Shown: positions 18,039 to 29,230, numbered from the stretch's first letter. The stretch: DNA of 64,000 nucleotides from Salmonella enterica subsp. enterica serovar Choleraesuis (GCA_022846635.1 AP025685.1:930001-994000); one strand, 5' to 3'. A program made the numbers and translations. Notes: generated from the sequence alone by a model not told the origin.

Positions 18039-19121
18039 ATGGTGAAGCACCGTTATCTAGCTCTGCTGCCCGCACTCATTCTGCTCAGCGCCTGCAGCAG
18101 CAAACCGAAGAACACAACCGAACCAGAAACGGTAAACACGCCCAGCAATGGTTTCCTGCTGACTCCGCAGCACAATCAGCTGCTGCAAAGCGGCGATTAT
18201 TCTGGGAATCCGCAGACTGAAAAATTCATCGATATGATGGTCAGTAAGCACGGTTTCGACCGCCAGCAGCTGCATGAAGTGTTCTCACAGACCAAGCGTC
18301 TGGATTATGTATTGCGGCTAATGGATCGCCAGGCACCATCCACACCGGTAGCTCCCGGGCCAAACGGCTCATGGCTACGCTATCGGGCTAAATTTATTAC
18401 TCCGGATAACGTACAAAATGGCGTTGTGTTCTGGAACCAATATCAGGATGCGCTACAGCGCGCATGGCAGACCTACGGCGTACCGCCGGAGATTATCGTA
18501 GGGATTATCGGCGTAGAAACTCGCTGGGGCCGGGTAATGGGGAAAACCCGCATCATTGATGCGCTTTCCACCCTGGCCTTTAACTATCCGCGCCGGGCCA
18601 CCTATTTTGCCGGCGAGCTGGAAACCTTCCTCGTTATGGCACAAAACGAAGGGGACGATCCGCTGGAGCTGCGCGGTTCCTTCGCGGGTGCTATGGGCTA
18701 TGGCCAGTTTATGCCTTCATCGTTTAAAGAATTTGCCGTCGACTTCAACGGTGATGGTCATATCAATCTGTGGGATCCGGTTGATGCTATCGGTAGCGTC
18801 GCCAATTATTTCAAATCTCACGGCTGGAAAGCGAACGAGACCGTTGCGGTTCAGGCAAGCGGCCAGGCTCCGGGTATGGAGAATGGTTTCAAAACCCGTT
18901 ATACCCAAAGTCAGCTGGCAGCTGCAGGCCTGACTCCGCTGCAGCCGCTGCCATCGGGCGAACAGGTTAGCCTGTTACGTTTGGATATCGGCACCAGTTA
19001 CCAATATTGGTATGGGCTGCCTAACTTCTACACCATTACCCGCTACAACCACAGCACCCATTACGCGATGGCGGTATGGCAGCTTGGCGAAGCCGTTGGA
19101 GCCGCAGCGCGCGGGCAGTAA
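18039..19121 (+). CDS. mltB: Membrane-bound lytic murein transglycosylase B
   Basis: MltB cleaves the glycan strands of peptidoglycan, leaving 1,6-anhydro-muramic ends. The 360-residue protein has a lipoprotein signal with lipobox LLSAC (Cys near residue 19), so it should be outer-membrane anchored. GVETRWGRVMGKTRI contains the catalytic Glu and the SLT-type family 103 context, and GAMGYGQFMPSS is the conserved substrate-cleft motif. The length matches E. coli MltB (361 residues). It stands alone, with pncC 60 bases downstream. Confidence 0.96.
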   Translation: MVKHRYLALLPALILLSACSSKPKNTTEPETVNTPSNGFLLTPQHNQLLQSGDYSGNPQTEKFIDMMVSKHGFDRQQLHEVFSQTKRLDYVLRLMDRQAPSTPVAPGPNGSWLRYRAKFITPDNVQNGVVFWNQYQDALQRAWQTYGVPPEIIVGIIGVETRWGRVMGKTRIIDALSTLAFNYPRRATYFAGELETFLVMAQNEGDDPLELRGSFAGAMGYGQFMPSSFKEFAVDFNGDGHINLWDPVDAIGSVANYFKSHGWKANETVAVQASGQAPGMENGFKTRYTQSQLAAAGLTPLQPLPSGEQVSLLRLDIGTSYQYWYGLPNFYTITRYNHSTHYAMAVWQLGEAVGAAARGQ

Positions 19122-19181
19122 GGCGCAGGCGAGCGCCAGGAGTATCTCCCGGCGCTCGCAATAAAGCACTGGGAGATAGCG

Positions 19182-19679
19182 ATGAATGAAAACACATTGG
19201 CGCTACTGAGCCGTAGGGCAGGGCAGGCGTTACTGGCGCGTAAGGCTACTTTGACTACCGCAGAGTCCTGTACCGGTGGATGGATTGCAAAGGTTATAAC
19301 TGATATTGCCGGCAGCTCAGCGTGGTTTGAGCGAGGGTTTGTGACCTATAGCAACCAGGCTAAACACGAGATGATTGGCGTTCAGGATGCGACTCTTATG
19401 GCACACGGTGCGGTGAGTGAGCCGGTAGTTATCGAGATGGCTGAAGGTGCTTTGCGTGAGGCGGCCGCAGATTATGCTATTTCCGTTAGCGGTATCGCCG
19501 GGCCTGATGGCGGCACAGAGCAAAAGCCTGTAGGCACTGTATGGTTTGGTTTTGTCGATGCCACGGGAAAGTGCATTACCCGACGCTGTCTGTTCGCCGG
19601 CGATCGCGAATCCGTTCGCTTTCAGGCGGTTGAATTCGCCCTTGAAACCCTGCTGGAACAATTTCTACAAAAGGCTTGA
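19182..19679 (+). CDS. pncC: Nicotinamide-nucleotide amidase
   Basis: PncC deamidates NMN to nicotinate mononucleotide in pyridine nucleotide recycling. The 165-residue protein is a stand-alone CinA C-terminal domain with the motif TTAESCTGGWIA, including the catalytic Ser, and SVSGIAGPDGGTEQKPVGTV. It was formerly called YgaD. It lies just upstream of recA, as in E. coli, and its stop (19677-19679) falls within the -35 region of the recA promoter. Confidence 0.95.
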   Translation: MNENTLALLSRRAGQALLARKATLTTAESCTGGWIAKVITDIAGSSAWFERGFVTYSNQAKHEMIGVQDATLMAHGAVSEPVVIEMAEGALREAAADYAISVSGIAGPDGGTEQKPVGTVWFGFVDATGKCITRRCLFAGDRESVRFQAVEFALETLLEQFLQKA

Positions 19680-19703
19680 TACTGTATGACTATACAGTAT
19701 AAT
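19676..19703 (+). promoter_or_regulatory. recA promoter with LexA box
   Basis: TTGATA (19676-19681) and TATAAT (19698-19703) are separated by 16 bases. Between and over them lies TACTGTATGACTATACAGTA (19680-19699), a LexA box of the form CTGT-N8-ACAG, so LexA would occlude RNA polymerase. The architecture is the same as at the E. coli recA gene. Confidence 0.95.
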
Positions 19704-19736
19704 TGCCGTTAACAAATTCTGAATAACGCAGCGTAA

Positions 19737-20837
<1,101 letters not shown>

Positions 20838-20860
20838 TTTCAGATTCTGATTAGCATTCA

Positions 20861-20882
20861 GGGCTGCTTCGGCAGCCCTTTT
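20861..20882 (+). terminator. Rho-independent terminator after recA
   Basis: GGGCTGC and GCAGCCC (20861-20867 and 20872-20878) with a stable TTCG loop are followed by TTTT. Some read-through into recX is expected, as known for E. coli. Confidence 0.88.
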
Positions 20883-20954
20883 GCTTTATTAGCAGCGGCG
20901 CATTTATTAAATTACCGCCTTTAATAGTATTCACCTGTACCGGCCGGGATATTT

Positions 20955-21446
20955 ATGACTGACAGCATGTCGCCTCAAAAAAAACTGCAACGCCTGAAGG
21001 ACCGGGCCGCCAGGCTGCTGGCCATGCGCGACCATAGCGAGCAGGAGCTGAGGAATAAACTACTGCGTACCGATAACCGGGATCCCGGGCAGGAGGTGAG
21101 CGCCTCTCAGGTTGAAGAGGTTATCAATTGGTGCCATGAACATAACTGGCTGAATGATGAACACTTTGCCAGTCGATATATTCAAAGCCGGGCGCGTAAG
21201 GGCTATGGTCCGCAGCGTATCTCTCAAGAGTTAATGCAGAAGGGAATTCCGCGCGAAATGGTTAATGCCGCACTGGCAGCAAGCGATCTGGATTGGACCA
21301 GCCTTGCCAGAGAACAGGCTTTTCGAAAAGCCGGAGCTGATTTGCCGGTGGAGTTCGCTGATAAAATCAAACTTCAGCGTTTCTTGCTCTATCGCGGGTA
21401 TTACATGGAAGATATCCAGGATTTATACCGAAATTTCCCAGAATGA
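20955..21446 (+). CDS. recX: RecA regulatory protein RecX
   Basis: RecX binds RecA filaments and limits their growth. The 163-residue basic, helical protein carries the RecX repeats: LLAMRDHSEQELRNKLL near residue 20, and LNDEHFASRYIQSRARKGYGPQRISQEL in the middle. Length and position 117 bases downstream of recA match enteric recX. Expression by read-through of the recA terminator would keep its level far below RecA. Confidence 0.95.
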   Translation: MTDSMSPQKKLQRLKDRAARLLAMRDHSEQELRNKLLRTDNRDPGQEVSASQVEEVINWCHEHNWLNDEHFASRYIQSRARKGYGPQRISQELMQKGIPREMVNAALAASDLDWTSLAREQAFRKAGADLPVEFADKIKLQRFLLYRGYYMEDIQDLYRNFPE

Positions 21447-21583
21447 CCCCGCAGGGGTTTTACTTCCCCGTCCAGAAAACATATCTTATCACCCACATTT
21501 TTCCTGTTGACCCAGACAAACGGCCATTGAACTGTTTATCATAAGTGGTCTACAAACTTCGTTAGCTTGATTTCAGGATAATT

Positions 21584-24211
21584 ATGAGCAAGAGCACCGC
21601 TGAGATCCGTCAGGCGTTTCTCGATTTTTTCCACAGTAAAGGCCATCAGGTTGTTGCCAGCAGCTCCCTGGTGCCGAATAACGATCCGACACTGCTGTTC
21701 ACTAACGCCGGGATGAATCAGTTCAAGGATGTGTTCCTTGGTCTTGATAAACGTAATTATTCCCGTGCAACCACGGCACAGCGCTGCGTGCGCGCCGGTG
21801 GTAAGCATAACGATCTGGAAAACGTCGGTTATACCGCACGCCATCATACTTTCTTCGAAATGCTGGGTAACTTCAGCTTCGGGGACTACTTTAAACACGA
21901 CGCTATTAACTTCGCGTGGGAACTGCTGACCGGTGAGCAGTGGTTCAACCTGCCGAAAGACCGTCTGTGGGTCACCGTCTATGAGACGGATGATGAAGCT
22001 TACGATATCTGGGCCAGCGAAGTTGGCGTTCCCAGAGAACGTATTATTCGCATCGGCGACAATAAAGGCGCGCCTTTTGCGTCTGATAACTTCTGGCAGA
22101 TGGGTGATACCGGCCCATGCGGTCCGTGCACTGAGATTTTCTTTGACCACGGCGATCACATCTGGGGCGGCCCTCCGGGAACTCCTGAAGAAGATGGCGA
22201 CCGTTACATCGAAATCTGGAACATCGTATTCATGCAGTTCAACCGTCAGTCTGACGGCACCATGGAGCCGCTGCCTAAGCCTTCGGTAGATACGGGGATG
22301 GGCCTGGAGCGTATTGCAGCAGTACTGCAACACGTTAACTCCAACTACGACATCGACCTGTTCCGGGCGCTAATCAAGTCCGTAGCCGAAGTGACTGGTG
22401 CTACCGATCTGGCCAACAAATCCTTACGGGTTATCGCTGACCATATTCGTTCCTGTGCCTTCCTTGTTGCTGACGGCGTGACGCCTTCTAACGAAGGGCG
22501 TGGTTATGTGCTGCGTCGAATCATTCGTCGCGCAATTCGCCACGGCAATATGCTGGGTGCGAAGGATACGTTCTTCTATAAGCTGGTCGGCCCACTGATC
22601 ACAGTGATGGGTTCAGCCGGTGATGACCTGAAGCGTCAGCAGGCTCTGGTTGAACAGGTTCTGAAAACGGAAGAAGAACAGTTTGCCCGTACTCTGGAGC
22701 GCGGCCTGGCGATGCTGGATGATGAGCTGAACAAGCTCACTGGCGATACCCTGGACGGAGAAACCGTATTCCGTCTGTATGACACTTACGGCTTCCCGGC
22801 AGATTTAACTGCCGATGTGTGCCGTGAGCGTAACCTCAAAATTGATGAGGCCGGGTTTGAAGCTGCAATGGAAGCACAGCGTCGTCGCGCTCGTGAATCC
22901 AGCGGTTTTGGCGCTGATTATAACAGCATGATTCGCACCGACTCTGCGACTCAGTTTATGGGCTATGACCATCAGGATCTGAATGCCAAAATCAGCGCAT
23001 TGTTTGTTGATGGTAAAGCCGTAGACCAGGTGAATGCAGGTCAGGATGCGGTAGTTATTCTTGATGAAACTCCATTCTATGCTGAATCCGGTGGTCAGGT
23101 TGGCGATCGCGGCGTACTGAAAGGTCAGGGTTTCACCTTCAACGTTACCGACACCCAGAAATATGGTCAGGCTATTGGTCATCAGGGACAGCTTGCTGAA
23201 GGCGTGCTGAAAGTTGGCAGCGGCGTTGAAGCCGTGGTGGATAGCGCTCGTCGCGCACGCATCCGTCTGAATCACTCGGCGACTCACCTCCTGCATGCTG
23301 CATTACGTCAGGTATTGGGGAGCCATGTAGCCCAAAAAGGGTCTCTGGTTAACGATAAAGGCCTGCGCTTCGATTTCTCTCATTTCGAAGCAATGAAACC
23401 TGCAGAGATTCGCGCTGTCGAAGATATTGTAAATGCTCAGATTCGCCGTAACCTGCCGGTTGAAACTCGCATTATGGATCTCGACGATGCTAAAGCTGCG
23501 GGCGCTATGGCGCTCTTTGGCGAGAAGTACGATGATAAAGTTCGCGTATTGAGTATGGGCGATTTCTCCACCGAGTTGTGTGGTGGTACTCATGCCGAGC
23601 GCACTGGCGATATCGGTCTGTTCCGTATTGCTGCTGAATCAGGTACTGCAGCCGGTGTGCGTCGTATTGAGGGCGTTACCGGTGAAGGCGCGCTGGCGTC
23701 GCTGCATACTCAGAGCGATGTGTTGCACGATATTGCGCAGCTGGTTAAAGGCGATACTCAGAGCCTGGGCGATAAAGTACGTGCCGTTATGGAACGTACC
23801 CGTCAGCTGGAAAAAGAGCTTCAACAGCTCAAAGATCAGCAGGCGGCGCAAGAAAGTGCGAATATCTCCAGCAAAGCCATTGATGTAAAAGGCGTTAAAC
23901 TGTTGGTTAGTCAGCTCTCCGGCGTTGAGCCGAAAATGCTGCGTACCATGGTTGATGACTTGAAGAATCAATTAGGTTCTGCGGTAATCGTGTTGGGTAT
24001 CGTTGCTGACGGTAAAGTTTCACTGATTGCTGGCGTATCAAAAGATCTTACTGACCGCGTTAAGGCGGGTGAGCTTATTGGTATGGTCGCTCAGCAAGTT
24101 GGTGGTAAAGGCGGTGGCCGCCCGGATATGGCGCAGGCAGGGGGCACGGATGCACAGGCATTACCTGCTGCTCTGGCCGGTGTTGAGGCCTGGGTTGCCG
24201 CTAAACTATAA
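21584..24211 (+). CDS. alaS: Alanine--tRNA ligase
   Basis: AlaRS charges tRNA-Ala and edits mischarged Ser and Gly. The 875-residue protein (E. coli 876) has the class II catalytic domain (motif 1 around residues 25-60, motif 2 with [16 protein letters not shown], motif 3 [12 protein letters not shown]), the editing domain with zinc-type ligands in [11 protein letters not shown] and CGGTHAE, and the C-terminal DHHA1 (C-Ala) domain ending [16 protein letters not shown]. It is intact and single copy in the window. Confidence 0.98.
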   Translation: MSKSTAEIRQAFLDFFHSKGHQVVASSSLVPNNDPTLLFTNAGMNQFKDVFLGLDKRNYSRATTAQRCVRAGGKHNDLENVGYTARHHTFFEMLGNFSFGDYFKHDAINFAWELLTGEQWFNLPKDRLWVTVYETDDEAYDIWASEVGVPRERIIRIGDNKGAPFASDNFWQMGDTGPCGPCTEIFFDHGDHIWGGPPGTPEEDGDRYIEIWNIVFMQFNRQSDGTMEPLPKPSVDTGMGLERIAAVLQHVNSNYDIDLFRALIKSVAEVTGATDLANKSLRVIADHIRSCAFLVADGVTPSNEGRGYVLRRIIRRAIRHGNMLGAKDTFFYKLVGPLITVMGSAGDDLKRQQALVEQVLKTEEEQFARTLERGLAMLDDELNKLTGDTLDGETVFRLYDTYGFPADLTADVCRERNLKIDEAGFEAAMEAQRRRARESSGFGADYNSMIRTDSATQFMGYDHQDLNAKISALFVDGKAVDQVNAGQDAVVILDETPFYAESGGQVGDRGVLKGQGFTFNVTDTQKYGQAIGHQGQLAEGVLKVGSGVEAVVDSARRARIRLNHSATHLLHAALRQVLGSHVAQKGSLVNDKGLRFDFSHFEAMKPAEIRAVEDIVNAQIRRNLPVETRIMDLDDAKAAGAMALFGEKYDDKVRVLSMGDFSTELCGGTHAERTGDIGLFRIAAESGTAAGVRRIEGVTGEGALASLHTQSDVLHDIAQLVKGDTQSLGDKVRAVMERTRQLEKELQQLKDQQAAQESANISSKAIDVKGVKLLVSQLSGVEPKMLRTMVDDLKNQLGSAVIVLGIVADGKVSLIAGVSKDLTDRVKAGELIGMVAQQVGGKGGGRPDMAQAGGTDAQALPAALAGVEAWVAAKL

Positions 24212-24447
24212 ATAATAAGCTTATGGCAGGGCGCTGAGGCTGTACGCCCGGAAGCCTTGCCATCACGAGCTTTTGACAATAATAAAGTCAGGTTAAAGTA
24301 GCTGACATCGGCTAAACTTAGTAACTACAGAACGTAACGCAGGACGATGTAATTATAGGTATTTGTCATTGCTTACTTTTTGCCGTTACATGATGGATAC
24401 GCCGGAATACAGAGACCCGACTATTACAATCTTTCAAGGAGCAAAGA

Positions 24448-24633
24448 ATGCTGATTCTGACTCGTCGAGTTGGTGAGACCCTAATGATAGGGGATGAAGT
24501 CACCGTGACAGTACTTGGGGTAAAAGGCAACCAGGTTCGCATTGGTGTGAACGCCCCAAAAGAGGTTTCTGTGCATCGTGAAGAAATCTATCAGCGCATT
24601 CAGGCTGAAAAATCGCAGCAGTCCAACTACTAA
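24448..24633 (+). CDS. csrA: Carbon storage regulator CsrA
   Basis: CsrA is a homodimeric RNA-binding protein that controls translation of glycogen, biofilm, motility and central-carbon mRNAs by binding GGA motifs. The 61-residue product [18 protein letters not shown] is identical to E. coli CsrA apart from an Asn near the C-terminus. The start follows AAGGAG. The alaS-csrA-serV order is conserved in enterics. The 236-base leader between alaS and csrA probably holds several promoters. Confidence 0.98.
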   Translation: MLILTRRVGETLMIGDEVTVTVLGVKGNQVRIGVNAPKEVSVHREEIYQRIQAEKSQQSNY

Positions 24634-24641
24634 TTTCCTAC

Positions 24642-24675
24642 GCGTCTCGCTGAACCAGCGAGGCGCAGTGTTTTT
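24642..24675 (+). terminator. Rho-independent terminator after csrA
   Basis: An 11-base-pair stem (24642-24652 with 24656-24666, one G-U pair) and an AAC loop are followed by AGTGTTTTT. The rest of the 338-base gap to the tRNA genes shows no gene and must include the tRNA promoter. Confidence 0.85.
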
Positions 24676-24971
24676 CCCCTCTGTAATTCTCCTGCTTCCC
24701 ATCTATTTTTATCTTCAGGCCGCTTATTGCTAGCCAGGGCTCTGTTTTTTTCTAACCTTAATCCATTATTTGTGTGAGCTATGCTGTTGATAAAACCGGC
24801 ATATCGGTGGTGGAATCGACTAATTGGCTGTGAAATGCGCAAACAACACCGATGCAGGCAAAATGCTGGAAAAAAGGTTTGACTTAAAAGCCTGAGAAAG
24901 TAATATGTGCGCCACGCAGTGCCGATGAGCAGAAACAAGTTCAGAAAGCACAGCTCGCAAGAGTCGCGTGT

Positions 24972-25064
24972 GGTGAGGTGGCCGAGAGGCTGAAGGCGCT
25001 CCCCTGCTAAGGGAGTATGCGGTCAAAAGCTGCATCCGGGGTTCGAATCCCCGCCTCACCGCCA
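24972..25064 (+). tRNA. serV: tRNA-Ser (GCT)
   Basis: This is a 93-base class II tRNA gene with encoded CCA end. The anticodon loop CCCTGCTAAGGG gives GCT, reading AGC and AGU. The long variable arm is characteristic of tRNA-Ser. It leads a cluster with four tRNA-Arg genes, the first only three bases downstream, as in E. coli serV-argVYZQ. Confidence 0.97.
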
Positions 25065-25067
25065 TTT

Positions 25068-25144
25068 GCATCCGTAGCTCAGCTGGATAGAGTACTCGGC
25101 TACGAACCGAGCGGTCGGAGGTTCGAATCCTCCCGGATGCACCA
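25068..25144 (+). tRNA. argV: tRNA-Arg (ACG), copy 1
   Basis: This 77-base gene with encoded CCA has anticodon ACG in GGCTACGAACC; A34 is converted to inosine by TadA so that CGU, CGC and CGA are read. It is the first of four identical copies. Confidence 0.97.
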
Positions 25145-25314
25145 TATTCTATCTGAGTGTTTAGAACATTCGGTGAAGTAAGAAAGCAGTAACAAGACGT
25201 GAGCATCAGCGAGTTCTATCTCTTCTGTATGCGCCATCTTCTACTCGATGCGGCAAGTGAATGTAGCATCGGGCCTGCAAAGTGTTAATCTAAGTAGTAT
25301 CGTTTTATTCCGAT

Positions 25315-25391
25315 GCATCCGTAGCTCAGCTGGATAGAGTACTCGGCTACGAACCGAGCGGTCGGAGGTTCGAATCCTCCCGGATGCACCA
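25315..25391 (+). tRNA. tRNA-Arg (ACG), copy 2
   Basis: This copy is identical in all 77 bases to the one at 25068. It is preceded by a 170-base spacer, the longest in the cluster, which could carry processing sites or a second promoter. No open reading frame of note lies in the spacer. Confidence 0.97.
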
Positions 25392-25448
25392 TTCTTCCCG
25401 TTGTATAGCGGTTAAATGAAAGGTTTAAAACACAGGGTATTTAGCGTT

Positions 25449-25525
25449 GCATCCGTAGCTCAGCTGGATAGAGTACTCGGCTACGAACCGAGCGGTCGGA
25501 GGTTCGAATCCTCCCGGATGCACCA
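25449..25525 (+). tRNA. tRNA-Arg (ACG), copy 3
   Basis: This is the third identical 77-base copy, 57 bases after the second, presumably processed from the same polycistronic transcript. Confidence 0.97.
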
Positions 25526-25557
25526 TCTTATTGCCCAATTATGTTTTGCCCCACAAT

Positions 25558-25634
25558 GCATCCGTAGCTCAGCTGGATAGAGTACTCGGCTACGAACCGA
25601 GCGGTCGGAGGTTCGAATCCTCCCGGATGCACCA
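25558..25634 (+). tRNA. tRNA-Arg (ACG), copy 4
   Basis: This is the fourth identical copy, 32 bases after the third. A run of seven T (within CTTGTTTTTTTCTG) follows about ten bases past its CCA end and may end the transcript, although no strong hairpin other than the tRNA itself is seen. Confidence 0.97.
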
Positions 25635-25872
25635 TCTCTTGTTTTTTTCTGTTCTCCTTCATATTTACTCCAAAAAAATCATCTCTATTTTTTTGCTTTC
25701 TGTATGCATCAGTTTTTCTCTGCTTCAAAATTTACCTGACTCTGTTATCTGTAAATCTCCCTTAATACCTCTGACCATGAAATTTCTTCCGTTGATGTAT
25801 CTGTCGGGGGCGGCGACATTTTTCCTTCATTAAGCTAAAGTAGATCGCCCGAATACAGCTTCTGGAGGCGGA

Positions 25873-26439
25873 ATGTACGACCGCTACGATGCGCTTATCT
25901 TTGATATGGATGGTACGCTGCTTGATACCGAGCCGACGCACCAGAAAGCCTGGCGCCAGATTCTGGCGCAATACAATATGCAATATGATTTGAGCGATAT
26001 GGTGGCGCTTAACGGCTCGCCGACCTGGCGTATTGCTCAAGCGGTAATCGCCCATAACCGTCTCGAACTTGACCCACACCAACTGGCGGCAGAAAAAACT
26101 CGTCTGGTGCGCAGCATGTTACTGGATGATGTCCGCCCTTTGCCCCTGATTGACGTTGTCAAAGAGTGGCATGGCCGCAGGCCGATGGCGGTTGGCACCG
26201 GCAGCGAAAGCACCATGGCCGAAGCGCTGCTCAACCATCTGGGGCTGCGCCACTATTTTAGCGCGCTGGTCGCCGCAGATAATGTTACCCACCATAAACC
26301 GGCTCCTGATACTTTTCTCCGTTGTGCCGAACTTTTGGGCGTAGTCCCGGAACGCTGCGTGGTATTTGAAGATGCCGATCTGGGGCTGGAAGCCGCGCGC
26401 AGGGCCGGTATGGATGCCGTGGATGTTCGCCTGAAGTGA
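25873..26439 (+). CDS. yqaB: Sugar-phosphate phosphatase YqaB (HAD family)
   Basis: This 188-residue HAD-superfamily hydrolase dephosphorylates fructose 1-phosphate and 6-phosphogluconate in its E. coli counterpart. Motif I DMDGTLLDTEP lies at residues 11-21 with the nucleophile Asp. Motif II is GTGSES, and motif III/IV comprises KPAPDTF and FEDADLGLEAARRAG. A small cap domain follows motif I. The stop overlaps the GTG start of yqaA by four bases, so the pair is coupled. Confidence 0.94.
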   Translation: MYDRYDALIFDMDGTLLDTEPTHQKAWRQILAQYNMQYDLSDMVALNGSPTWRIAQAVIAHNRLELDPHQLAAEKTRLVRSMLLDDVRPLPLIDVVKEWHGRRPMAVGTGSESTMAEALLNHLGLRHYFSALVAADNVTHHKPAPDTFLRCAELLGVVPERCVVFEDADLGLEAARRAGMDAVDVRLK

Positions 26440-26864
26440 GTGAAAGCCTGACGTTAATGTCTCTATTTACCGGGAGTTTTTTAAGCGCTACGCTGCTGCC
26501 CGGTGCTTCAGAAGCGTTGCTGGTTACATTTATGATTGGCGAGAAGGCATCGCTAATACTATTGCTACTGGTAGCAACAATAGGTAATAGCCTTGGCGGG
26601 GTAACTAACGTTATTCTGGGCCGCTTTTTCCCCAATCGCGGCGTTTCACGCTGGCGCGAGCGGGCGCTAAAAGCGTTACGGCGCTTTGGGCCGGCATTAC
26701 TGCTGTTAAGCCCTCTGCCGGTGGTAGGGGATCTATTATGCGTGCTGGCCGGCTGGCTGCGTATGCCATGGGCGCCGGTACTATTTTTTTTATGCCTGGG
26801 TAAACTGGTGCGTTATGCCGTCGTGATGGGGCTGACGCTACAGGGATTGGCCATATGGCAGTGA
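26436..26864 (+). CDS. yqaA: YqaA family inner membrane protein (DedA-related)
   Basis: This 142-residue membrane protein has the SNARE-associated/DedA-type core. Its E. coli counterpart is of unknown function. Hydrophobic helices lie near residues 8-28, 38-60, 85-105 and 112-138, with the GASEALLVTFM and GNSLGGVTNVILGRFFP motifs of the family. The start is a GTG that overlaps the yqaB stop. Larger DedA relatives act in lipid flipping; whether this short form does is not known. Confidence 0.88.
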   Translation: MSESLTLMSLFTGSFLSATLLPGASEALLVTFMIGEKASLILLLLVATIGNSLGGVTNVILGRFFPNRGVSRWRERALKALRRFGPALLLLSPLPVVGDLLCVLAGWLRMPWAPVLFFLCLGKLVRYAVVMGLTLQGLAIWQ

Positions 26865-26983
26865 AATGGCAGTAAAGGGATTGTGAAGTCTCTGCTCCGG
26901 CAGGGCGGGCAGGGTGGCAGATATGCCATCCTGACAGTTACAATGATGACTAATACAATAAATCCGACAGGCGGGAGGTCAAT

Positions 26984-28543
26984 TTGATCCCGGATGTATC
27001 TCAGGCGTTGTCCTGGCTGGAAAAACACCCTAAAGCATTACAGGGTATTCGTCGTGGCCTTGAGCGTGAAACGCTGCGCGTCACTCCAGAGGGCGACTTA
27101 GCGACCACCGGCCACCCAGAGTGGATTGGTGCCGCGTTGACTCACTCGTGGATAACGACCGACTTTGCTGAAGCACTGCTGGAGTTTATAACTCCAGTTG
27201 AAGGCGATATTTCCCATATGCTGACCTTTATGCGCGACATCCACCGTTACGTGGCGCGTAATATTGGTGATGAGCGCATGTGGCCGCTTAGCATGCCTTG
27301 CTATATTGCCGACAGCCAGAATATTGAACTGGCGCAATACGGCACCTCTAATATTGGCCGGATGAAAACCCTGTATCGTGAAGGGCTGAAAAATCGGTAT
27401 GGCGCACTGATGCAGACCATCTCCGGTGTGCACTATAACTTCTCGCTGCCGCTCTCATTCTGGGAAGCGCGCGATGGGGTTAAAGACTTCGAAAGCGGTA
27501 AAGCTGAAATCTCCCGGGGCTATTTCCAGCTGATTCGCAATTACTATCGCTTTGGCTGGGTTATCCCTTATCTATTTGGCGCATCGCCGGCTATTTGCTC
27601 TTCATTCCTGCAAGGAAAAACCACCAGCCTGCCGTTTGAAAAAACGCCGGGTGGGATGTACTACCTGCCGTATGCGACATCGCTGCGTCTGAGCGATCTG
27701 GGCTATACCAACAAGTCGCAGAACGAATTAGGTATCACATTTAATGACCTGGATACATATGTACAGGGTCTGAAACGAGCCATTAAAACGCCATCCCCAG
27801 AGTTTGCGGCGCTGGGGCTGGAAGAAAACGGCAAGCGCCTGCAACTTAACAGTAACGTTTTGCAGATTGAAAACGAGCTGTATGCGCCAATCAGGCCGAA
27901 GCGCGTTACTCGTAGCGGCGAAACTCCGTCTGATGCTCTGCTGCGCGGCGGCATTGAATATATTGAAGTGCGCTCGCTGGATATTAATCCATTCTCACCA
28001 ATCGGCGTGGATGAACAGCAGGTACGCTTCCTGGATCTGTTTATGGTCTGGTGCGTGCTGGCCGATGCGCCAGAGATGACCAGCGATGAGCTGCTGTGCA
28101 CCAGAACGAACTGGAACCGGGTTATCCTTGAAGGGCGTAAGCCTGGGCTAACGCTGGGTATGGGCTGTGAAACGGCGCAATACCCGCTGGCTCAAGTAGG
28201 TAAAGACCTGTTCCGCGATCTCAGGCGTGTGGCCCAGACTCTGGATGGGGTAATGGGTGGTGAGAGTTATCAGCAGGTTTGTGATGAGCTGGTCCCCACT
28301 TTCGATGACCCATCTTTAACCTGGTCTGCTCAGTTGTTAACGTCTATGCTTGAGAACGGTATTAACAGCTTTGGCCGCGACCTGGCGGAACGTTACCGTA
28401 CAATGCTTAGCAATGAACCGCTGGAGATCCTGAGCGAAGAGGACTTTAAGCGCGAAGCGGCAGATTCGTGGAAACGTCAGCGTGAGCTGGAAGCGAGTGA
28501 CAAAATGTCATTTGATGAGTTTTTGGCAAAAAACGCAGGCTAG
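26984..28543 (+). CDS. gshA: Glutamate--cysteine ligase
   Basis: GshA joins glutamate and cysteine in the first, rate-limiting step of glutathione synthesis. The 519-residue protein matches the E. coli enzyme throughout ([11 protein letters not shown] near residue 24, [37 protein letters not shown]). The start is an uncommon TTG at 26984, preceded by GGGAGG; the E. coli gene also uses TTG, and no ATG fits. A weak initiation codon may keep expression low. MicA is encoded on the other strand just downstream. Confidence 0.96.
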   Translation: MIPDVSQALSWLEKHPKALQGIRRGLERETLRVTPEGDLATTGHPEWIGAALTHSWITTDFAEALLEFITPVEGDISHMLTFMRDIHRYVARNIGDERMWPLSMPCYIADSQNIELAQYGTSNIGRMKTLYREGLKNRYGALMQTISGVHYNFSLPLSFWEARDGVKDFESGKAEISRGYFQLIRNYYRFGWVIPYLFGASPAICSSFLQGKTTSLPFEKTPGGMYYLPYATSLRLSDLGYTNKSQNELGITFNDLDTYVQGLKRAIKTPSPEFAALGLEENGKRLQLNSNVLQIENELYAPIRPKRVTRSGETPSDALLRGGIEYIEVRSLDINPFSPIGVDEQQVRFLDLFMVWCVLADAPEMTSDELLCTRTNWNRVILEGRKPGLTLGMGCETAQYPLAQVGKDLFRDLRRVAQTLDGVMGGESYQQVCDELVPTFDDPSLTWSAQLLTSMLENGINSFGRDLAERYRTMLSNEPLEILSEEDFKREAADSWKRQRELEASDKMSFDEFLAKNAG

Positions 28544-28553
28544 CTTAGAAAAG

Positions 28554-28621
28554 AAAAAGGCCACATCACTGTGGCCGAATTTCATCCCTGTCTGGGGGAT
28601 GATAACAAATGCGCGTCTTTC
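28554..28621 (-). ncRNA. micA: Hfq-dependent sRNA MicA
   Basis: Read on the minus strand, the sequence starts GAAAGACGCGCATTTGTTAT, the known 5' end and ompA-pairing seed of E. coli MicA. It continues through a variable internal hairpin (CATCCC...GGGATG) and ends in GGCCACA-N4-TGTGGCC plus five T. The location between gshA and luxS is the same as in E. coli. MicA represses ompA and other porin mRNAs on envelope stress. The terminal hairpin also lies 15 bases after the gshA stop on the plus strand. Confidence 0.93.
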
Positions 28622-28627
28622 AATAAT

Positions 28628-28655
28628 TCAGACTCGCGCTCTGAAGAATAGTTTC
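28628..28655 (-). promoter_or_regulatory. Sigma-E type promoter of micA
   Basis: On the minus strand GAAACT (28655-28650) and TCTGA (28632-28628) are 17 bases apart and end 6 bases before the MicA 5' end. This resembles the RpoE consensus GGAACTT and TCTGA, in line with known sigma-E control of micA. Confidence 0.7.
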
Positions 28656-28692
28656 ATTTAATTTTAAAAAAATCACTTAACGGAGGTGAAGG

Positions 28693-29208
28693 ATGCCGTT
28701 GCTGGATAGTTTTACCGTTGACCATACGCGTATGGGGGCTCCGGCGGTGCGGGTAGCCAAGACTATGGATACTCCGCACGGCGATACTATCACTGTATTC
28801 GATCTGCGCTTTTGTGTGCCTAACAAGGAAGTGATGCCGGAAAAAGGTATCCATACTCTGGAGCACCTGTTTGCCGGCTTTATGCGTAACCATCTGAATG
28901 GTAATGGTGTTGAGATTATCGACATTTCGCCAATGGGTTGCCGCACCGGGTTTTACATGAGCCTTATTGGTCAGCCGGATGAGCAGCGAGTCGCCAGCGC
29001 CTGGAAAGCCGCGATGAACGATGTGCTGAAGGTTAAAGAGCAGAATCAAATCCCTGAACTGAACGTCTACCAGTGTGGGACTTATCAGATGCACTCGCTG
29101 TCTGAAGCTCAGGAAATTGCCCGTCATATTATTGAGCGCGGCGTTGCGGTGAACAGCAATGAAGAGCTGGCACTGCCGAAAGAGAAGTTACAGGAGCTGC
29201 ACATCTAG
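28693..29208 (+). CDS. luxS: S-ribosylhomocysteine lyase (autoinducer-2 synthase)
   Basis: LuxS cleaves S-ribosylhomocysteine to homocysteine and DPD, the precursor of the AI-2 signal. The 171-residue protein has the metal ligands in HTLEH (54-58) and the later Cys in CGTYQMHS, and the [11 protein letters not shown] region. Length equals E. coli LuxS. CGGAGG precedes the ATG. The gene is monocistronic, closed by a strong terminator. Confidence 0.98.
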   Translation: MPLLDSFTVDHTRMGAPAVRVAKTMDTPHGDTITVFDLRFCVPNKEVMPEKGIHTLEHLFAGFMRNHLNGNGVEIIDISPMGCRTGFYMSLIGQPDEQRVASAWKAAMNDVLKVKEQNQIPELNVYQCGTYQMHSLSEAQEIARHIIERGVAVNSNEELALPKEKLQELHI

Positions 29209-29230
29209 TTGTAACCGGTAGCTAACTTAA

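Noticed and set aside
21539..22333. 264-codon frame antisense to the start of alaS
   Set aside because: It lies wholly opposite a conserved essential gene, with His/Arg/Ile composition typical of shadow frames.
24820..25206. 128-codon frame antisense to the tRNA genes
   Set aside because: It runs through tRNA-Ser and tRNA-Arg on the opposite strand; such frames ([14 protein letters not shown]) are a well-known annotation artefact.
25068..25634. Regular repeats that might suggest a CRISPR array
   Set aside because: The repeats are complete tRNA-Arg genes, and spacer lengths are unequal.
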